DNA of 64,000 nt from Silurus meridionalis (taxonomy: Eukaryota; Chordata; Actinopteri; Siluriformes; Siluridae): assembly GCF_014805685.1 (NCBI RefSeq), contig NC_060906.1, positions 5,853,998 to 5,917,997 on the forward strand. The letters run 5' to 3'. The stretch's first letter is position 1; each line of letters opens with the position of its first letter. The position numbers were made by a program, and so were the translations under genes. The notes beneath the pieces are model-generated. The model was not told the origin of the DNA. It saw only the letters and a program-made list of their open reading frames with translations, and searched no databases. Below, piece after piece: positions 1-11,415 of the stretch.

Positions 1-489
1 AAGGATCACAAAAGGACGTATAATAAAGGTATTTGGTGTGTTTAGTTGGCAGTGTTCACATTCTGCATCACAATCTAGCCAGGATTGTAATTATTTTGGT
101 TAAAAAGCACATCTTTAGGAGAATGTGAAGCTGAAGATAAATTAAAAGGAACAAGTGGTGTGATGAAATGATATAAAAATGTTTTACATTTGCATTGAAA
201 ATTCCACTAATTGGTTTAAATTGAACCACACACACAGGACCTGATCAGACAATTGATTTTATTAAAAACAGCTGCACAATGTACACTGTATGGTTAAATG
301 AATTGGTACACCTACATTTTCCAACTGTATGTAATTCTGCCCAAACAGTTTCCACAAAGTTGAAAGCATTTATAAAAGTTTATTCAAACACACACACACG
401 CGCCTAAGTCCACTTGCTGGTGGTGCTTGGCGCGTTACAGAGTAGTAGATCTCAAAAACTGGGAGGGTGAAAAGCCCAGCCACGAAAAA
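1..489. other. AT-rich stretch, no gene seen
   Basis: This stretch is AT-rich and holds only a short CA run near 390-400. I see no coding frame with recognisable protein character, no exon with good splice sites and no clear repeat termini. Confidence 0.5.
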
Positions 490-830
490 CATAACATGCA
501 CTGTAAAAAAGAAACCGTACATTTTACGGTAAAAAACTGGCAGCTGTGGTTGCCAGAACTTTACCGTCAAAAGTACGGTAGCAACGTAATTCGTATTACA
601 GTATTGCACCTATTGTTCTGTATATTTTACGGATTTTAATTGTTTTTTTTACAGTTTATAACTGTTTAATCAATGTTTATGTGGTTATAAAATGCAGTTT
701 ATACCCGTCAAAATACAGGGTTTACATTGTAATAATTACGGTTCATAACCATCTTTTTTACAGTTCAGAACTGTTTAATTTAATTCTCTCAAAACTGTTT
801 ATTTTGTATTAATTACAGTTTAAACCTATA
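490..830. repeat. MITE-like dispersed repeat with ACTGTAAAAAA ends
   Basis: The segment starts near the motif GCACTGTAAAAAAG and is full of short complementary blocks such as ACGGTAAA, TTTACGG, TTTTTTACAG and CAGTTTATAACTG, so it could fold on itself. Similar short palindromic repeats that begin with ACTGTAAAAAA are common in fish genomes and are usually non-autonomous DNA transposons. The same terminal motif appears inverted near 57090-57103. I cannot assign a superfamily, and no clear target-site duplication was found. Confidence 0.35.
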
Positions 831-839
831 ATTATTTCA

Positions 840-1522
840 CAAAGCAGACAGGAAACTAAACTAAGGAAAAAAAACATTAAATATGTAAATGCTGTTAAAC
901 TATTTTTTATTATAAATAACCACAGTGAATTCAAAGCATCATTTGAATGACACTAGCCGGGAGCTAGAAGAGAATTCAAGCACTGACGCCAGTTCAGTAG
1001 GGTAGTGAATGTTGAAACAGTAGGAACTGCGGAACATTAGGCAAACAGCAGCCATAAAAGTAGTGATGTCATCCTTCACAATCTTGCGGTCCACACTGAG
1101 CGAACAGCAGCATAGCAGAAGCGTCCTGTGAATACATTTCAGTTCAATGAAGACATGTACATGTAGCAAGGTAATTGTGTATCGTGACTATCATACACAT
1201 AGCAGTTTATTTAGTACTGCCCTGAAAAACTATCACAATAGCTTTCTACACATTCTACAACACAAATTACTAACTCCATTAATTGAAATAACCTAGTTCA
1301 AAAGGTTTAGATGGTTTAGATGTTACATGAAAGATGAACAAAATACACCAGGTCCTGAACATGCTTTGAATTTCCAGCATCCAAAATATCTGATCATGAC
1401 CCTCGTCTTTTAACACTAATGACAATTATAAGACTCATACCCAACTATTACCAAATGTCCACATATTTTAAAGATAAATCTGCACATTATACAGGGTCAG
1501 TTTTAGAAAGAGGAAATATGCA
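840..1522. other. No gene seen
   Basis: This is AT-rich non-coding sequence before the DIRS element. Frames on both strands are short and have no recognisable protein features. Confidence 0.5.
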
Positions 1523-1697
1523 GTTCTCTTTCAAACATTCGCTCGGTATCTCACTATGGGAATCGCCTCGGGCGTGACCAATCCTGGAAGCATCAATCAC
1601 ACCACGTCTGTCGGCCGACAGACCAATCACGACAGTGATGCGGGAGTCCCGCCTCCCTATATACACCGCTGCTGGCGGTCCCTGCCTCATTCTCGTT
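1523..1697 (+). repeat. Left inverted terminal repeat of DIRS family A
   Basis: This segment is the reverse complement of about 5822-5998, apart from an insertion of some 15 bp near 1584 and a different outermost tip. A TATA-like CTATATAC lies at about 1657. The outer tip, GTTCTCTTTCAAACATTCGC, is repeated in inverted form inside the internal complementary region at 5700-5722 rather than at the far end, as expected for split DIRS repeats. Confidence 0.88.
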
Positions 1698-1976
1698 CTC
1701 TTCCCCGTGAAGATCCTTTTAGGAAGCTATCCTCAGCAGATCCTCTGGGGGGGGTCGTTTAACTGTTCACAGACAGGCCGTTAAGGTACGTCTCCGAGCG
1801 CGGCTGCTTCTTGGGGGAGAATATCCACTGTCAAAGCGGATATTCCCTTCTGCTATTTTTTCTTTCACATCGCGTCAAGCGAGTATTTGCATTGTGGTTC
1901 GAGACCCGTTTCTCGAGAAGCACGTCGTGGTGATCTCGTTGTTTTCCCTTTTTTTCCCGGTGATTGCACCTCCGTT

Positions 1977-3086
1977 ATGGCGGCTGCGAGTTCATCCGGG
2001 TGCACGCCGGGGAAAGTTCAATCCCGACCCTGTGCATGCGGGTCTACGATCTCGGCGAAAGACTCTCATCCCCTGTGCATCGTATGCTTAGGAGTTCGGC
2101 ACGCTCAAACCATGCTCGCTAACCCCGAGTGCTGCCCGCACTGCGCTCTTTTCCCGTCAAGGATTCGAGAGCGCCGTCTGCGAGTCGCGGCCGCGAATAA
2201 GGGAGACCCGTGTCTCTCTCCGCTGCCCGCGGAGAGGGACGAGGCTGCTTCGCAAGCACAGCGCGGCTGGGGAGAGATTATGGACGAGGTTTCTCCTGTC
2301 CTTCCTTCACTCTTCGAATCACACTCTCTGCTGGATAACAAGGGTGTGGAAGAGGAAGATGATGAGGTCGCTCATTTTTTGGAGGAGGATTTGGAGGACG
2401 ATGAGGAAGATGCTATCCTCCCTCCTGATCTTCTCTCCAGGCCTGGAAGTGCTGCAGGCCCTTCCCCCGTGCCAGGTGAGCTGGACCTCGTGGAGGTGTG
2501 TAGGAGAGCGGCCAAAAAACTTTCCATCGAATGGCCGTCTCAGCAGGTGCATTCCGACGCTGAGAGGGATTTATATGACGGGAAGAGACTGCCATCGCGC
2601 ACTTCTCCAGTTAACCAGCTGATTCCTGCTGTACCGGCGTGTGTCGCAGAAATGCGTCGTTTTTGGGACAAACCCTTCTCACATAGAGTGCCCGTTAAGA
2701 GTTTCTCTAGACTGGAGGTGCACGATATGGAGGCTTTGGGGATGTGGGTTTGACGGGCTTATCGGAAAGGGAGAAGGTGGAGTTCGGTGGCGAATATGCG
2801 CCAGCAATGCGACCTTCGCAAGAAGGATGGTGAAGCTTTTGAGGCATGCCTCCCAAGAAAGCCTCCTGCTCGCCCTCCTCAACCCGCACGTTCACATTTC
2901 GCCCCTGCATCCGGAGAGAGACAGCCTGGTTTCAGGGCTCCTAGGCAACCCCCACCCCAGCAGTCAATGCGCGGGGAGGCTCGCCAAAAACAGCCCCAGC
3001 CCAGGAACAAGACCTCTTTTGCAGCGGCAGCTGCTAGGCATCGCCCAGCGGACCCTCAGGGAGGGAAGAAAAGGCGGGCGACCTAG
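1977..3086 (+). pseudogene. DIRS family A gag, frameshifted
   Basis: This is the structural protein of the DIRS element. The first ATG in the best frame is at 1977, and the frame stays open to 2753. Near its N-terminus is a Cys/His cluster (CACGS, then SHPLCIVCLGVRHA, then CCPHC) typical of fish DIRS gag, followed by a long acidic stretch (EEEDDEVAHFLEEDLEDDEE). After the stop near 2753 the expected C-terminal tail, rich in Pro, Arg and Gln, continues in another frame at about 2787-3086 and ends in KKRRAT. One frameshift near 2750 therefore splits the gene. It sits between the left inverted repeat and the RT. The family is clear; the exact start is less so. Confidence 0.8.
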
Positions 3087-3438
3087 CCTGTGGTCTGATT
3101 TTGGGTCAAAAGAGAGGTGGTAGCACCCCTCGACTCATCTCAGGAGTCTTGTCCTCCCCCTCCAGCGAAAAGGCGTTGGGGAGCGTTTCAAAGACTGTGT
3201 TCGACGAACGAAATTTCTCCGGTTGGAGTGTTGGCACCAGTTCCCCCAGTGCCCGGAAAGTTACTTCTCCCCTCTCAAGAGGAGTTATGCAAGAGAGAGA
3301 GCAGAATGTTCCATGTTCGTCCAAATTTATTAAAGATTTGTTCTGTGCATCCAGGCAGTGGGCCGAGGGCACAGACGTGTGTGATAAAAAGAAAAGTACA
3401 AAAAATCCACACACACAATAATAAAACTCGAACCAGAG

Positions 3439-5361
3439 TTGCAACCACCGGCTCCGCCGCCAGATGGTGCCACCGTGCCGTCTGTCAGCGAGAGCCGCAG
3501 AGGCCCGCTCTCTGCTCGCGCGGAGAGTTGGCGCGCATGCGCAGTTTGTCCTTGGATGTATTCCACAATACAGCGGGGATTTCGCCTGCAGTTTGCCGTG
3601 AGACCACCGCTTTTCAGCGGCGTGATTTGGTCGACAGCAGAGGGCGAATCTGCTCAGGTTTTGGAGGACGAAATAACCTCCTTACTGAGCAAAGGGGTAA
3701 TTCGATCGGTGCCGCGAGAGGACAGCCAGCTCGGCTTTTACTCCCGGTACTTTGTCGTTCCCAAGAAAGGGGGTCTCCGTCCCATTCTGGATTCTGGAAC
3801 CTCAACAAACACCTCAGAAAGTACAAGTTCAAGATGCTCACTTTGAAAGCTTTGTACAGTGTTATTCGTCCCAGAGACTGGTTTACGTCAGTGGATCTGA
3901 AGGACGCGTATTACCACATAAGCATTTATCCGGCACACAAAAAGTTCCTACGCTTTGCCTATCAGGGCACAGCCTACGAATATTTGGCGGTTCCGTTCGG
4001 GCTAGCTCTAGCTCCACGGATCTTTACCAAATGTGTCGAAGCTGCACTGTCACCGCTGAGAGCATCGTGTCTCAGAGTGTCAGCGTATTTGGACGATCTC
4101 CTCCTCTGCGCTCCGTCACGGCAGCAAGCAGAGATGGATACCAGTGTGCTTCTGTCTCACCTGACTGGCTTGGGTTTCAGGATAAACGAGACAAAGAGCT
4201 GCTTGGTTCCCACACAGGAAATAATATACCTGGGTCTCAGATTGAACTCAGACCTGTTTCAGGCTTTTCTATCAGAGGAGCGCGTCAGGTCGATTCGCAG
4301 TTGTCTCTCTCTTTTTCAGAGAGGAAGGAAAGTTCCATTCAGACTCTGTTTACGCCTGCAGGGGCTGATGGCTTCGGCGGTGTCTGTCATACCGTTGGGA
4401 CTGTTGCGAATGAGAGAGTTTCAATGCTGGGTTGCGGCACAGCGCTTATGTCCGAAGCGCCACCTCAATCGCAAAGTGATGGTGACGTCACTGTGCTTAC
4501 GTGCTCTTCATCACTGGAGAAGTCGCGGTTTTCTCGAGTCGGGAACCCCGCTGGGGGCTGTTTCCCTGAGGAAAGTGGTGACGACAGATGCGTCACTCGC
4601 AGGTTGGGGTGCGGTGTGTGAAGGCAGGATAGCGAAAGGAAATGGCCCGTTTCGCTTGTGCGCACATAAACTTTCTGGAGCTGTTAACGGTGTTTCTAGC
4701 TTTGAAACATTTCGTACAGTTTCTTCGGTGTCACCACGTATTGGTCAGATCAGACAACACGACGGCGGTGCCGTACATAAATCGCCAGGGCGAAACGCAC
4801 TATCCTCGACTTCACCGTCTAGCGTGGGATCTCGTGGTGTGGGGCATGGAGCATTTCCTGTCGCTGCGAGCGACTCATGTGCCGGGAATGTTGAATGCAG
4901 GGGCGGATCTCTTGTCCGGGGGAAATCCCCTGTACGGGGAGTGGTCTCTCCATCCTCAGGTGGTGAACCTGTTATGGGAGAGATTCGGCCGGGCCGCCAT
5001 AGATCTCTTCGCCTCGCACGAAAACACTCATTGCCCTCTGTTCTTTTCTCTGGCGAGAGACGGTGCACCTATGGGTGTGGATGCGTTAGCCCACCCATGG
5101 CCAAACGTTCTGCTTTACGCATTTCCTCCTCTAAGTTTGATCGTGCCGACTCTACACAGAGTAAGAGAAGGCGGTCACTCTGTCATACTAATCGCTTCAA
5201 ATTGGCCTGGGAAAGTGTGGCTGACGGAGATTTTCCAACTCCTGCACGATCGTCCCTGGCCTCTCCCGTTGCGCAGGGATCTCCTGTCGCAAGCGCGCGG
5301 AAAGATTTTTCACCCGGCACCGGACAGAGTAGCTCTCTGGGCCTGGCTCGTGAGAGGATGA
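3439..5361 (+). pseudogene. DIRS family A reverse transcriptase-RNase H, two frameshifts
   Basis: This region would copy the element RNA into DNA. The RT fingers (YFVVPKKGGLRPILD) lie in one frame to about 3795. The palm continues one frame over (DWFTSVDLKDAYYHISIYP, then AVPFGLALAPRIF and the catalytic YLDDLLL at about 4086-4106). RNase H begins with VVTTDASLAGWGAV near 4575, then changes frame near 4640 and continues with VRSDNTTAVPYINRQG and a DIRS-type C-terminal extension to the TGA at 5359-5361. Two small indels have thus broken one long gene, although the catalytic RT and RNase H motifs themselves survive. The RT overlaps the start of the YR frame, as is usual in DIRS elements. Confidence 0.85.
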
Positions 5362-5741
5362 ATCTCAGCGTCGCTGGTTTGCCTCCGAGGGTGATTGAGA
5401 TGATTCAGAATGCGAGAGCAGCTTCGACGCGCTCTGCATATGATAGGAAATGGAGTGTGTTTGAATTATGGTGTGCTCAGAGACATATCATCCCTTTTCA
5501 CTGTTCTGTGGCAAAGGTGTTGTGCTTTTTGCAAGAACTTTTGGATAAGGGCACGGCTTTTTCAACCGTTAAGGTTTATCTCGCCGCTGTTTCTGCATGC
5601 CACGTAGGGATTGACGGTAATACTTTCGGCCATCACCCGCTCGTGTGCAGGTTTATGAAGGGAGCGCGGCGTCTGAGCACGTTCTCAAAGCCGCTGGTTC
5701 CGAGCGAATGTTTGAAAGAGAACTTTAGGTTACTTACGTAA
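5340..5741 (+). pseudogene. DIRS family A tyrosine recombinase, N-terminal half only
   Basis: A frame overlapping the end of RT-RNase H encodes the helical core-binding domain of a DIRS tyrosine recombinase (ARAASTRSAYDRKWSVFELW, then PFHCSVAKVLCFLQELL). It ends after ARRLSTFSKPLVP and runs straight into the internal complementary region, whose translation supplies the last dozen residues before the stop at 5739-5741. The catalytic domain, with the Arg, His-x-x-Arg and Tyr residues needed for strand exchange, is missing. The recombinase therefore cannot work, and any movement of this copy would need an intact relative. Confidence 0.82.
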
Positions 5742-5778
5742 CCCCGGTTCTCTGATAACATGGGTGAGGTATCTCACC
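5700..5778 (+). repeat. Internal complementary region of DIRS family A
   Basis: The segment has two adjoining parts. Bases 5700-5722 are the reverse complement of the extreme left end (1523-1546). Bases 5721-5778 are the reverse complement of the extreme right end (about 5941-5998) with a few mismatches. The two parts meet at the shared GTT/AAC. In DIRS biology this is the template that joins the two ends during circle formation, so its presence supports both the class and the exact termini. Confidence 0.88.
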
Positions 5779-5821
5779 ACACTTCCCTCCTTGCAGTGCA
5801 CGGAGAAGAGATATGTGAGAA

Positions 5822-5998
5822 TGAGGCAGGGACCGCCAGCAGCGGTGTATATAGGGAGGCGGGACTCCCGCATCACTGCCGTGATTGGTCTGTCAGCCGA
5901 CAGACGTGGTGTGATTGGTCATGCCCGAGGCGATTCCCATAGTGAGATACCTCACTCATGTTATCAGAGAACCGGTTTTACGTAAGTAACCTAAAGTT
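5822..5998 (+). repeat. Right inverted terminal repeat of DIRS family A
   Basis: This is the inverse of the left repeat from GAGGCAGGGACCGCCAGCAG inward. It carries an extra outer tip of about 45 bp that ends CGTAAGTAACCTAAAGTT at 5998. That tip is matched by the internal complementary region, not by the left repeat. Confidence 0.88.
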
Positions 5999-6084
5999 AC
6001 ATTTGCAAGACTGGAGTAAATGTAGACAACAACATATGTTGAGAGTAGAACAGTGGAAAAAACATTTAAACTTTACCTTGTTCA

Positions 6085-6310
6085 CAAACTCCTTCCTGAT
6101 GATTTTCCTAACCATGCCAAACGATTACAACTTTGTGGTTAATATTGCAGACACCTCAGCCGCTGTCTTTGATTGCATGTGTTCTGCAATCACCCACTTG
6201 GTGAAAAGGTCGCTCATGGTAAGGACATACTTGTTGCAGCATGCTGTTTCTGGCAGTGGTCCAATTAAATCCAAACCAAGGACCTCCCAAGCTTCTTATA
6301 CCTGCATGGC
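6085..6310 (-). pseudogene. Ty3/gypsy-type integrase core fragment, inverted
   Basis: On the minus strand an open stretch encodes LGLDLIGPLPETACCNKYVL followed by TMSDLFTKWVIAEHMQSKTA. This is the start of the DDE integrase catalytic core of a Ty3/gypsy-like element; the first catalytic Asp is in the GLDLIGP motif. The fragment ends near 6110, well before the second catalytic Asp. It points opposite to the pol remnant that begins near 6640, so it is either an inverted piece of that element or a separate insertion. It starts just outside the right end of the DIRS element. Confidence 0.65.
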
Positions 6311-6639
6311 ACAGAATTAGCATCATTTAAATGCTGCTAAAACTGCTCACAAGCTTGAAACTAGCTTGTTAGTCTTATCAGTGTGGCACAACATTGTAAG
6401 ATTGACATTAATTGAATGCAATACTGGTGCTACAGTTTTAAAGTGGTTTTGTTCAATTGGCAGCGGTGACAAGTCCCCAGTTCTGGACAGCTTAACACCG
6501 AGCAGATAAGCTTAAACATTGATGATGCTGTGACTCCAGTAGCCCAACCAATATGATTCATTCCATTCCACTTGAGAGATACAGTAGAATTTTACATTCA
6601 ACAGTAGAATGTAAAATTCAGCAGCATCTATAGCTGGAC

Positions 6640-7870
6640 ATCATTGAACCAGTCACTGGTGCCACTCCATGGGTCAACCCGGTGGTGATTGTTCCCAAGC
6701 CTGACAACGTTATTAGACTATGTTTAAATATGCAGCAGGCAAATAAAGTAATAATCTGTGGTTGATAGCCAATTTCTGTACACAACTCTTTCAAAGCACA
6801 AATGCCTCCTCCGTTTTTAGTAAACATGATCTCAAATGGGCTTACCACCAATTAGAGCTTATGCTACAGTCCAGAGGTATTACTAAATGTTCTGTACACA
6901 ATGGTACATATTAATACAAGAAACTGATATTCTGAGTTTCATCAGCCAGCGAGCAGTATCAGTATTGCTCCTTACCAGGAGATGCATGATCAGAGACTTG
7001 TGAGTTGCCGTTTGACACTTGATGGGGAAAATGTCAATATAATATGAATAATCTGATGTTAATGGGAATGCTGCTCTCAAAGAAAGTGATTTGCCTAACA
7101 ACTAAAAGAATTTGTGCTCTGATCAATGCCAGAGGACCAAAGAATGCATCAGAAGTAATAAGATTCTCGGGATTGGTGGGAAGTTCACAGTTTGCGTCAA
7201 TCATCACCAAACCACTAAGGAGACTGAAAGACAATACATTCAAGTTTGGTCCAGAGCAAAGATGGGCATTTTTCAGCCTTAAAACACTTAAAACTAGCTT
7301 CATTTTGACAAGGATGCAAGTCTGGTGGGCATCGGAGCTGTGTTGATTCAAGAACAAAATGGAGAGAATGTATAACTTGATTACGGATCATAAACCGCTT
7401 GACCATTTGATTTTCGTGTTTATGTTCCTGGTGAGCAAAAAAGAGCAGACTCACTCTCATATCTGGTCTTTGGAAACAAGGGACGACGCACACAAGCATG
7501 AAACAGAAGAATGTGAGAACTGTGGCTGTGAGCACATGGAAAACTTAAATGGGAAAATCAGGGGAAAATTGCAGGATTTTTCTATGCCACACAATGAACA
7601 GGAGATAAACGACCATGATGCTGAGCAGAAAGGGAAAACCAAGCTGTATACTGATCACCACCATGGGTTAAAGAATTTACAGATGAAAGTGGGAGATCAA
7701 GTCCTATTCAGACAGGAAAAGATTAAACTAAACCTAACAACCACTTTTAACCCAATCCGTACACAATTGTGTCCAGAAAAGGGAATTCTGTGACCATTGA
7801 AGACTCGGATAGAACACAATATAAAAAGAATACCACATTCGTGAAGAAATTCTTTAGTGAGAACAAAAAT
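6640..7870 (+). pseudogene. Ty3/gypsy pol remnant (RT, RNase H, integrase C-terminus)
   Basis: Separate blocks of a gypsy polyprotein lie in order with breaks between them. The RT N-terminal motif PWVNPVVIVPKPDNVIRLC is near 6665-6725, and FSKHDLKWAYHQLEL is near 6815-6860. The RT palm with its YxDD is missing. The RT-RNase H connection (INARGPKNASEV, then FGPEQRWAFFSLKTLK) lies at 7120-7290. RNase H pieces DASLVGIGAVLIQEQNG and LITDHKPLDHL follow at 7310-7410. The integrase C-terminus (VGDQVLFRQEKIKLNLTTTF) lies at 7690-7750. Stops and frame changes make it non-functional. No flanking LTR pair could be tied to it. Confidence 0.7.
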
Positions 7871-7879
7871 GATAACCCA

Positions 7880-8880
7880 GTTGAAAGACAAACCAAAACA
7901 AAGAAATAAGTAAATTTCAGCAATTGTTTGCTTAAAACAACCAGTCCAAAACATGCTACTAGATGGTGATATGGTAACACAAATGAGACCAAAGAGGCAA
8001 CTCGAATGTCTGAGAAATTCAAAGACTCTTTCAAGTGATGTTATTGAAATCACATGCATTGAAATGGGGGGAGATGAATGTGGTCTGTTGAATACATTCT
8101 TAGGAGTCAACACAAACTCATCTTAGAGTATAGCAGCTTCTGAAACAGAGGAAGCTGTAGACCACAACACGATTAGGTAGACAAATTCTCTCAAGTGACA
8201 AAAGATCCTCAAGGAGTCAGTCATTAGCTTTACTGAAAGCACACCACTTGTCCAACAAAGATTCTTTCTCTCCATCAGACTCTAAAAAGTCTTTATAGGA
8301 CATGATCTAATACTCCTGAACGTTTACCTGTGGGCTTCAGGGACCAACTCATAAGCACTCGTAAGCCTCATAAACTAAGCCTGGAGTCCTCCAAGGACAA
8401 TGAATAGCACACTTCCTGAGCTTTTCTAATGAAGACGACATGTTTGGGCCAATTTAATGGTGTAGCTATACGCGGAAAAAACAGGTCAAGCAGGGTAGAG
8501 TAGCTATGACTTCAACCAACAGCTCAATCAGCCCTGCACCTGAAGTCCCAGAAGCAACACCAGCATTCTCAACACACTAACCACAGCTGTATCAACATGT
8601 GGTAAAAGCTTTAGAACACCTAACTCACAGCATAGTAAGAACCTTACTCCTAATCTCTCTTTGTTTAACTAAACCTGTAGAAACTGGTACAATATAGTGA
8701 GCAGGTATCTCAAACAGGTCATCCTTCAGACACCTCTCAGAACAAAACATGCAGACTTGGAGAAGTCACAAAAAACATAGGGGTCAAAGCTTTCCATGAC
8801 TATGAAGCAGTCATCCAAAATACAATAAACCATTAACACAATAACCAACTCTTTTCAATCTAAACAGATTCCGGATGACC
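7880..8880. other. No recognisable gene
   Basis: This may be the decayed 3' portion of the preceding gypsy copy, but no frame or repeat terminus is convincing. The base composition is close to that of the gypsy remnant. Confidence 0.35.
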
Positions 8881-8888
8881 CTTATTTG

Positions 8889-9560
8889 TTACGTTCCCAC
8901 CTTGGCCTAGGGGAGTGTAGGAACAATAATTTAGTTGCTGCAGGTCATTCAGTTAAAAATAATACGATCAGAGGTTAAAGTTGTTACTGCCTTTAATGCT
9001 CAAGTGTAACGATGTTTAACAAACAAAATGTCATAACAGTTCAAGGGAGATTAACCAAGACTTACAGAGGCAAGAGAACATGGACAGTGCCAAAGAAATT
9101 AATACAGGAAAAAGACTAATCCAGGATGTATTTAGAAAGCTAAGCTAACTAACAGCAACAATTTAGCTGACTACACTAGGATACGCTATCAGAACAATAA
9201 TAAAATAATAGAAAAAAAATACAAGGGGTGGCACTCGCCCTCCAACCTAGGATGCCTAAACAATGTGGATTCCTACATGGGGAAATGTAGGTGCAAACCT
9301 AGCAAACCCTCTTTTTTTCTGGCTAGGGGTGGATGGAGAGGTGCCAGGTTGCTGCTTTAAAACCTTAGGCTCCACCTCCTTTGGTTAGGTTCTTGCTCCT
9401 CATTGGTCCCTCATATTGGTTTGTCCACCAATTACAATTCCCATGTGACTCCACCTTTACCTGTATATGACAGCAGTGAGTCAGAAACAGAGAAATCACT
9501 GGGTGGGGAAAATAGAAAAACACAGCACAGACTCATCTCACTAATACTCTGAGCATGATC
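8889..9560. other. Possible LTR-like promoter region
   Basis: The region starts with TGTTACGTTCCCACCTTGG. Further along it holds three ATTGG/CCAAT-type boxes within 60 bp (about 9400-9432) followed by a TATA-like TGTATATGACAG near 9460. A CAAT-TATA layout is common in LTR promoters, and pol remnants of two LTR-element classes lie on either side. I found no matching second LTR, polypurine tract or target-site duplication, so this remains a guess. Confidence 0.22.
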
Positions 9561-9908
9561 CTGCTACCTGAATAATATACATTTGCTACTGAATTCCATG
9601 GAAAAGCTGGTTCTGATATTGAAATCACAAATCATTTGTTTTCTTGCACTGGTTTAAAATGTTTATTAGTAGTTTTGAGTCTCTGTTTGCCACAAGATGA
9701 GTATAAACTCTTCACCTCATTCGATTATAGGCTTCATTTTACAACACTGGATTGATTACTAGTGTTAGTAATATCAACAATTATGTTAAACTACTGCCAC
9801 AGCCAACTACACTGCCTTCTCTGCCTTCACAGCCTGAGCATGGACCCTAACAGAAGCTGAAAGGTGCTGGGTCTAAGACTCATTGATGCGTGTGCCGACG
9901 TCAGTTCA

Positions 9909-9989
9909 GTATTCATGGCTAAGTGGTTAAGGCGTAGAGCTAGAAATCCATGGGTTCTCCCTGTGCAGGTTTGAATCCTGCTCACTATG
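9909..9989 (+). pseudogene. tRNA-Ser(AGA)-like pseudogene or SINE head
   Basis: The segment follows the tRNA-Ser layout: an A-box-like TGGCTAAGTGGTTAAGGC, an anticodon-loop CTAGAAA with anticodon AGA, a variable arm GGGTTCTCCCT, and a B-box-like GCAGGTTTGAATCCTGC. Serine tRNAs have a long variable arm, and the 81-nt length fits. The acceptor and anticodon stems contain mismatches, and no CCA or Pol III terminator run follows closely, so it is probably a decayed copy rather than a working gene. Confidence 0.6.
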
Positions 9990-10260
9990 TTTGTGTTCTT
10001 GTTTATTACAAATGATCAATGAAAAATTCCACCAGAACACAGCTCTTTAACACTGTAGCTGCACCTTTTAAATCAACCTCATAGAACAAAATATGTAGAC
10101 TAGTTTACGAAGCTAAGAATCAGCAGGCAGAAAGCAACAAGAAGTAAAGCTAACGTGGATGAGCCAGAGGGAGTCAGTGATGTAAACATGACTGAGAACA
10201 GAGACATTGCTGATCATCATCATCTTTTCTCTGCTTGTGTTCTATATGTGGATGTTTATC

Positions 10261-10620
10261 CTGGACACATTCATTAGAACAACATTTTTAATTTGCTTTG
10301 TATTAATATTTATATATATTAGGCTGTCAAAATTCAAACGCTAATTATTTTAAACGGCACTAAATTTTATTAACACAATATCAATTCAGCGCACATTTCT
10401 GTTTAACCATTTTTATTAAATAATATAAATACATTAATGAATAACTTAATATTAATGAGTCAAAATTAAAACCTTAAGCAAAACATCCATTTATTCACAA
10501 CGTCCTTTTCTTTACTTAGATATAAAATAAATAAATAAATTCCAGAGAGAAACATTTTAATCAGTAAACATTTATTTTATTTCTGCACCAAGTCTCAAAT
10601 CAAACACCAAAATCCACCAT
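10261..10620. repeat. Decayed dispersed repeats, AT-rich
   Basis: The segment begins with AGGCTGTCAAAATTCAAACG, a terminus-like sequence frequent in fish non-autonomous DNA transposons. It continues with TTTATTCACAACGTCC and CACCAAGTCTCAAATCAAAC, which match the repeat family found three times at 57.8-60.9 kb. No gene is present from 9990 to 11240. Confidence 0.45.
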
Positions 10621-11239
10621 GATTCACACAATTAACCCTCTGGGTGGCATTTTGTGGGTTTTTTCCTCATATTGGAAAAACAAACTTAGATTACTGTCTT
10701 TATTGATCATACAGATAAAAACAATACATCATTTAAATCTGTAAAATGTGTTATTTTATTTGTATTCACTTATAATAACAACAAAACACTGTGCTTTTGT
10801 AAAATAAAGTAAACCGACAAAGAGTGCTCTCTGCCATGTCATCTCTCTTCACAAACACATGAACAAAAACAACCTGAATATCAGTGAATATTTACCTCAC
10901 AGACATAATAAATATATGTGTAGAAAACTTGACATATCTTTTACAGAAACCACATTCACATCGAATAAAAATATTCTCTGATTCTGTAATCGGTATGATT
11001 TATAGCATAAATCCCATAAAACCATTACCATAAATCAGTATGATTATGATAAAAGCTTCTTGACTTGAAGTGGTGCAGTTTCTCCGGTACCATGTCGATG
11101 TTGCCTAAAGTATTAAAAACAGGAAGTATTAATATATGGTACATTTAGAACAGATAAAAATGTGTGATTAAATATTTTATTTGCTTGACAGGTCGAATAT
11201 TAATATGATGTGAAGTTCAGTTACCAGCGTGACACTAAA

Positions 11240-11415
11240 ACAGGAAGAAGTAATAACTACTTTTTACTGAAGTACATGTCAGAGCCAAAACTTATTTACT
11301 TTCACTTGAGTAAAAAAGTATAATCAGTACTTCAACTTTTCCCCGAGTATTTTAAAACATGAGGATCTGCACTTCTACTTAAGTAAAGGGTGTGTGTACT
11401 TTTGCCACCTCTGGT
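11240..11415. repeat. Non-autonomous transposon-like repeat
   Basis: The sequence contains the complementary blocks TACTTTTTACTGAAGTAC and CTTTTACTTAAGTAAAGG-like text and closes with GTGTACTTTTGCCACCTCTG. That terminus is widespread in fish genomes on short non-autonomous elements. It lies in the retroviral remnant region and carries no gene. Confidence 0.35.

Larger units (their letters stand above)
1523..5998 (+). mobile_element. DIRS-type tyrosine-recombinase retrotransposon, family A, defective
   Basis: The element has inverted terminal repeats (about 1523-1697 and 5822-5998), then gag, a reverse transcriptase-RNase H region, the start of a tyrosine recombinase (YR), and an internal complementary region at 5700-5778. 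This order is diagnostic of DIRS elements, which integrate by a YR through a circular DNA rather than by a DDE integrase. Both outer ends carry GTT (1523-1525 and 5996-5998), matching the shared trinucleotide of DIRS junctions, and there is no longer target-site duplication. The copy is dead: gag and RT-RNase H contain frameshifts, and the catalytic half of the YR is absent, which helps explain its 4476-bp length. Confidence 0.9.
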
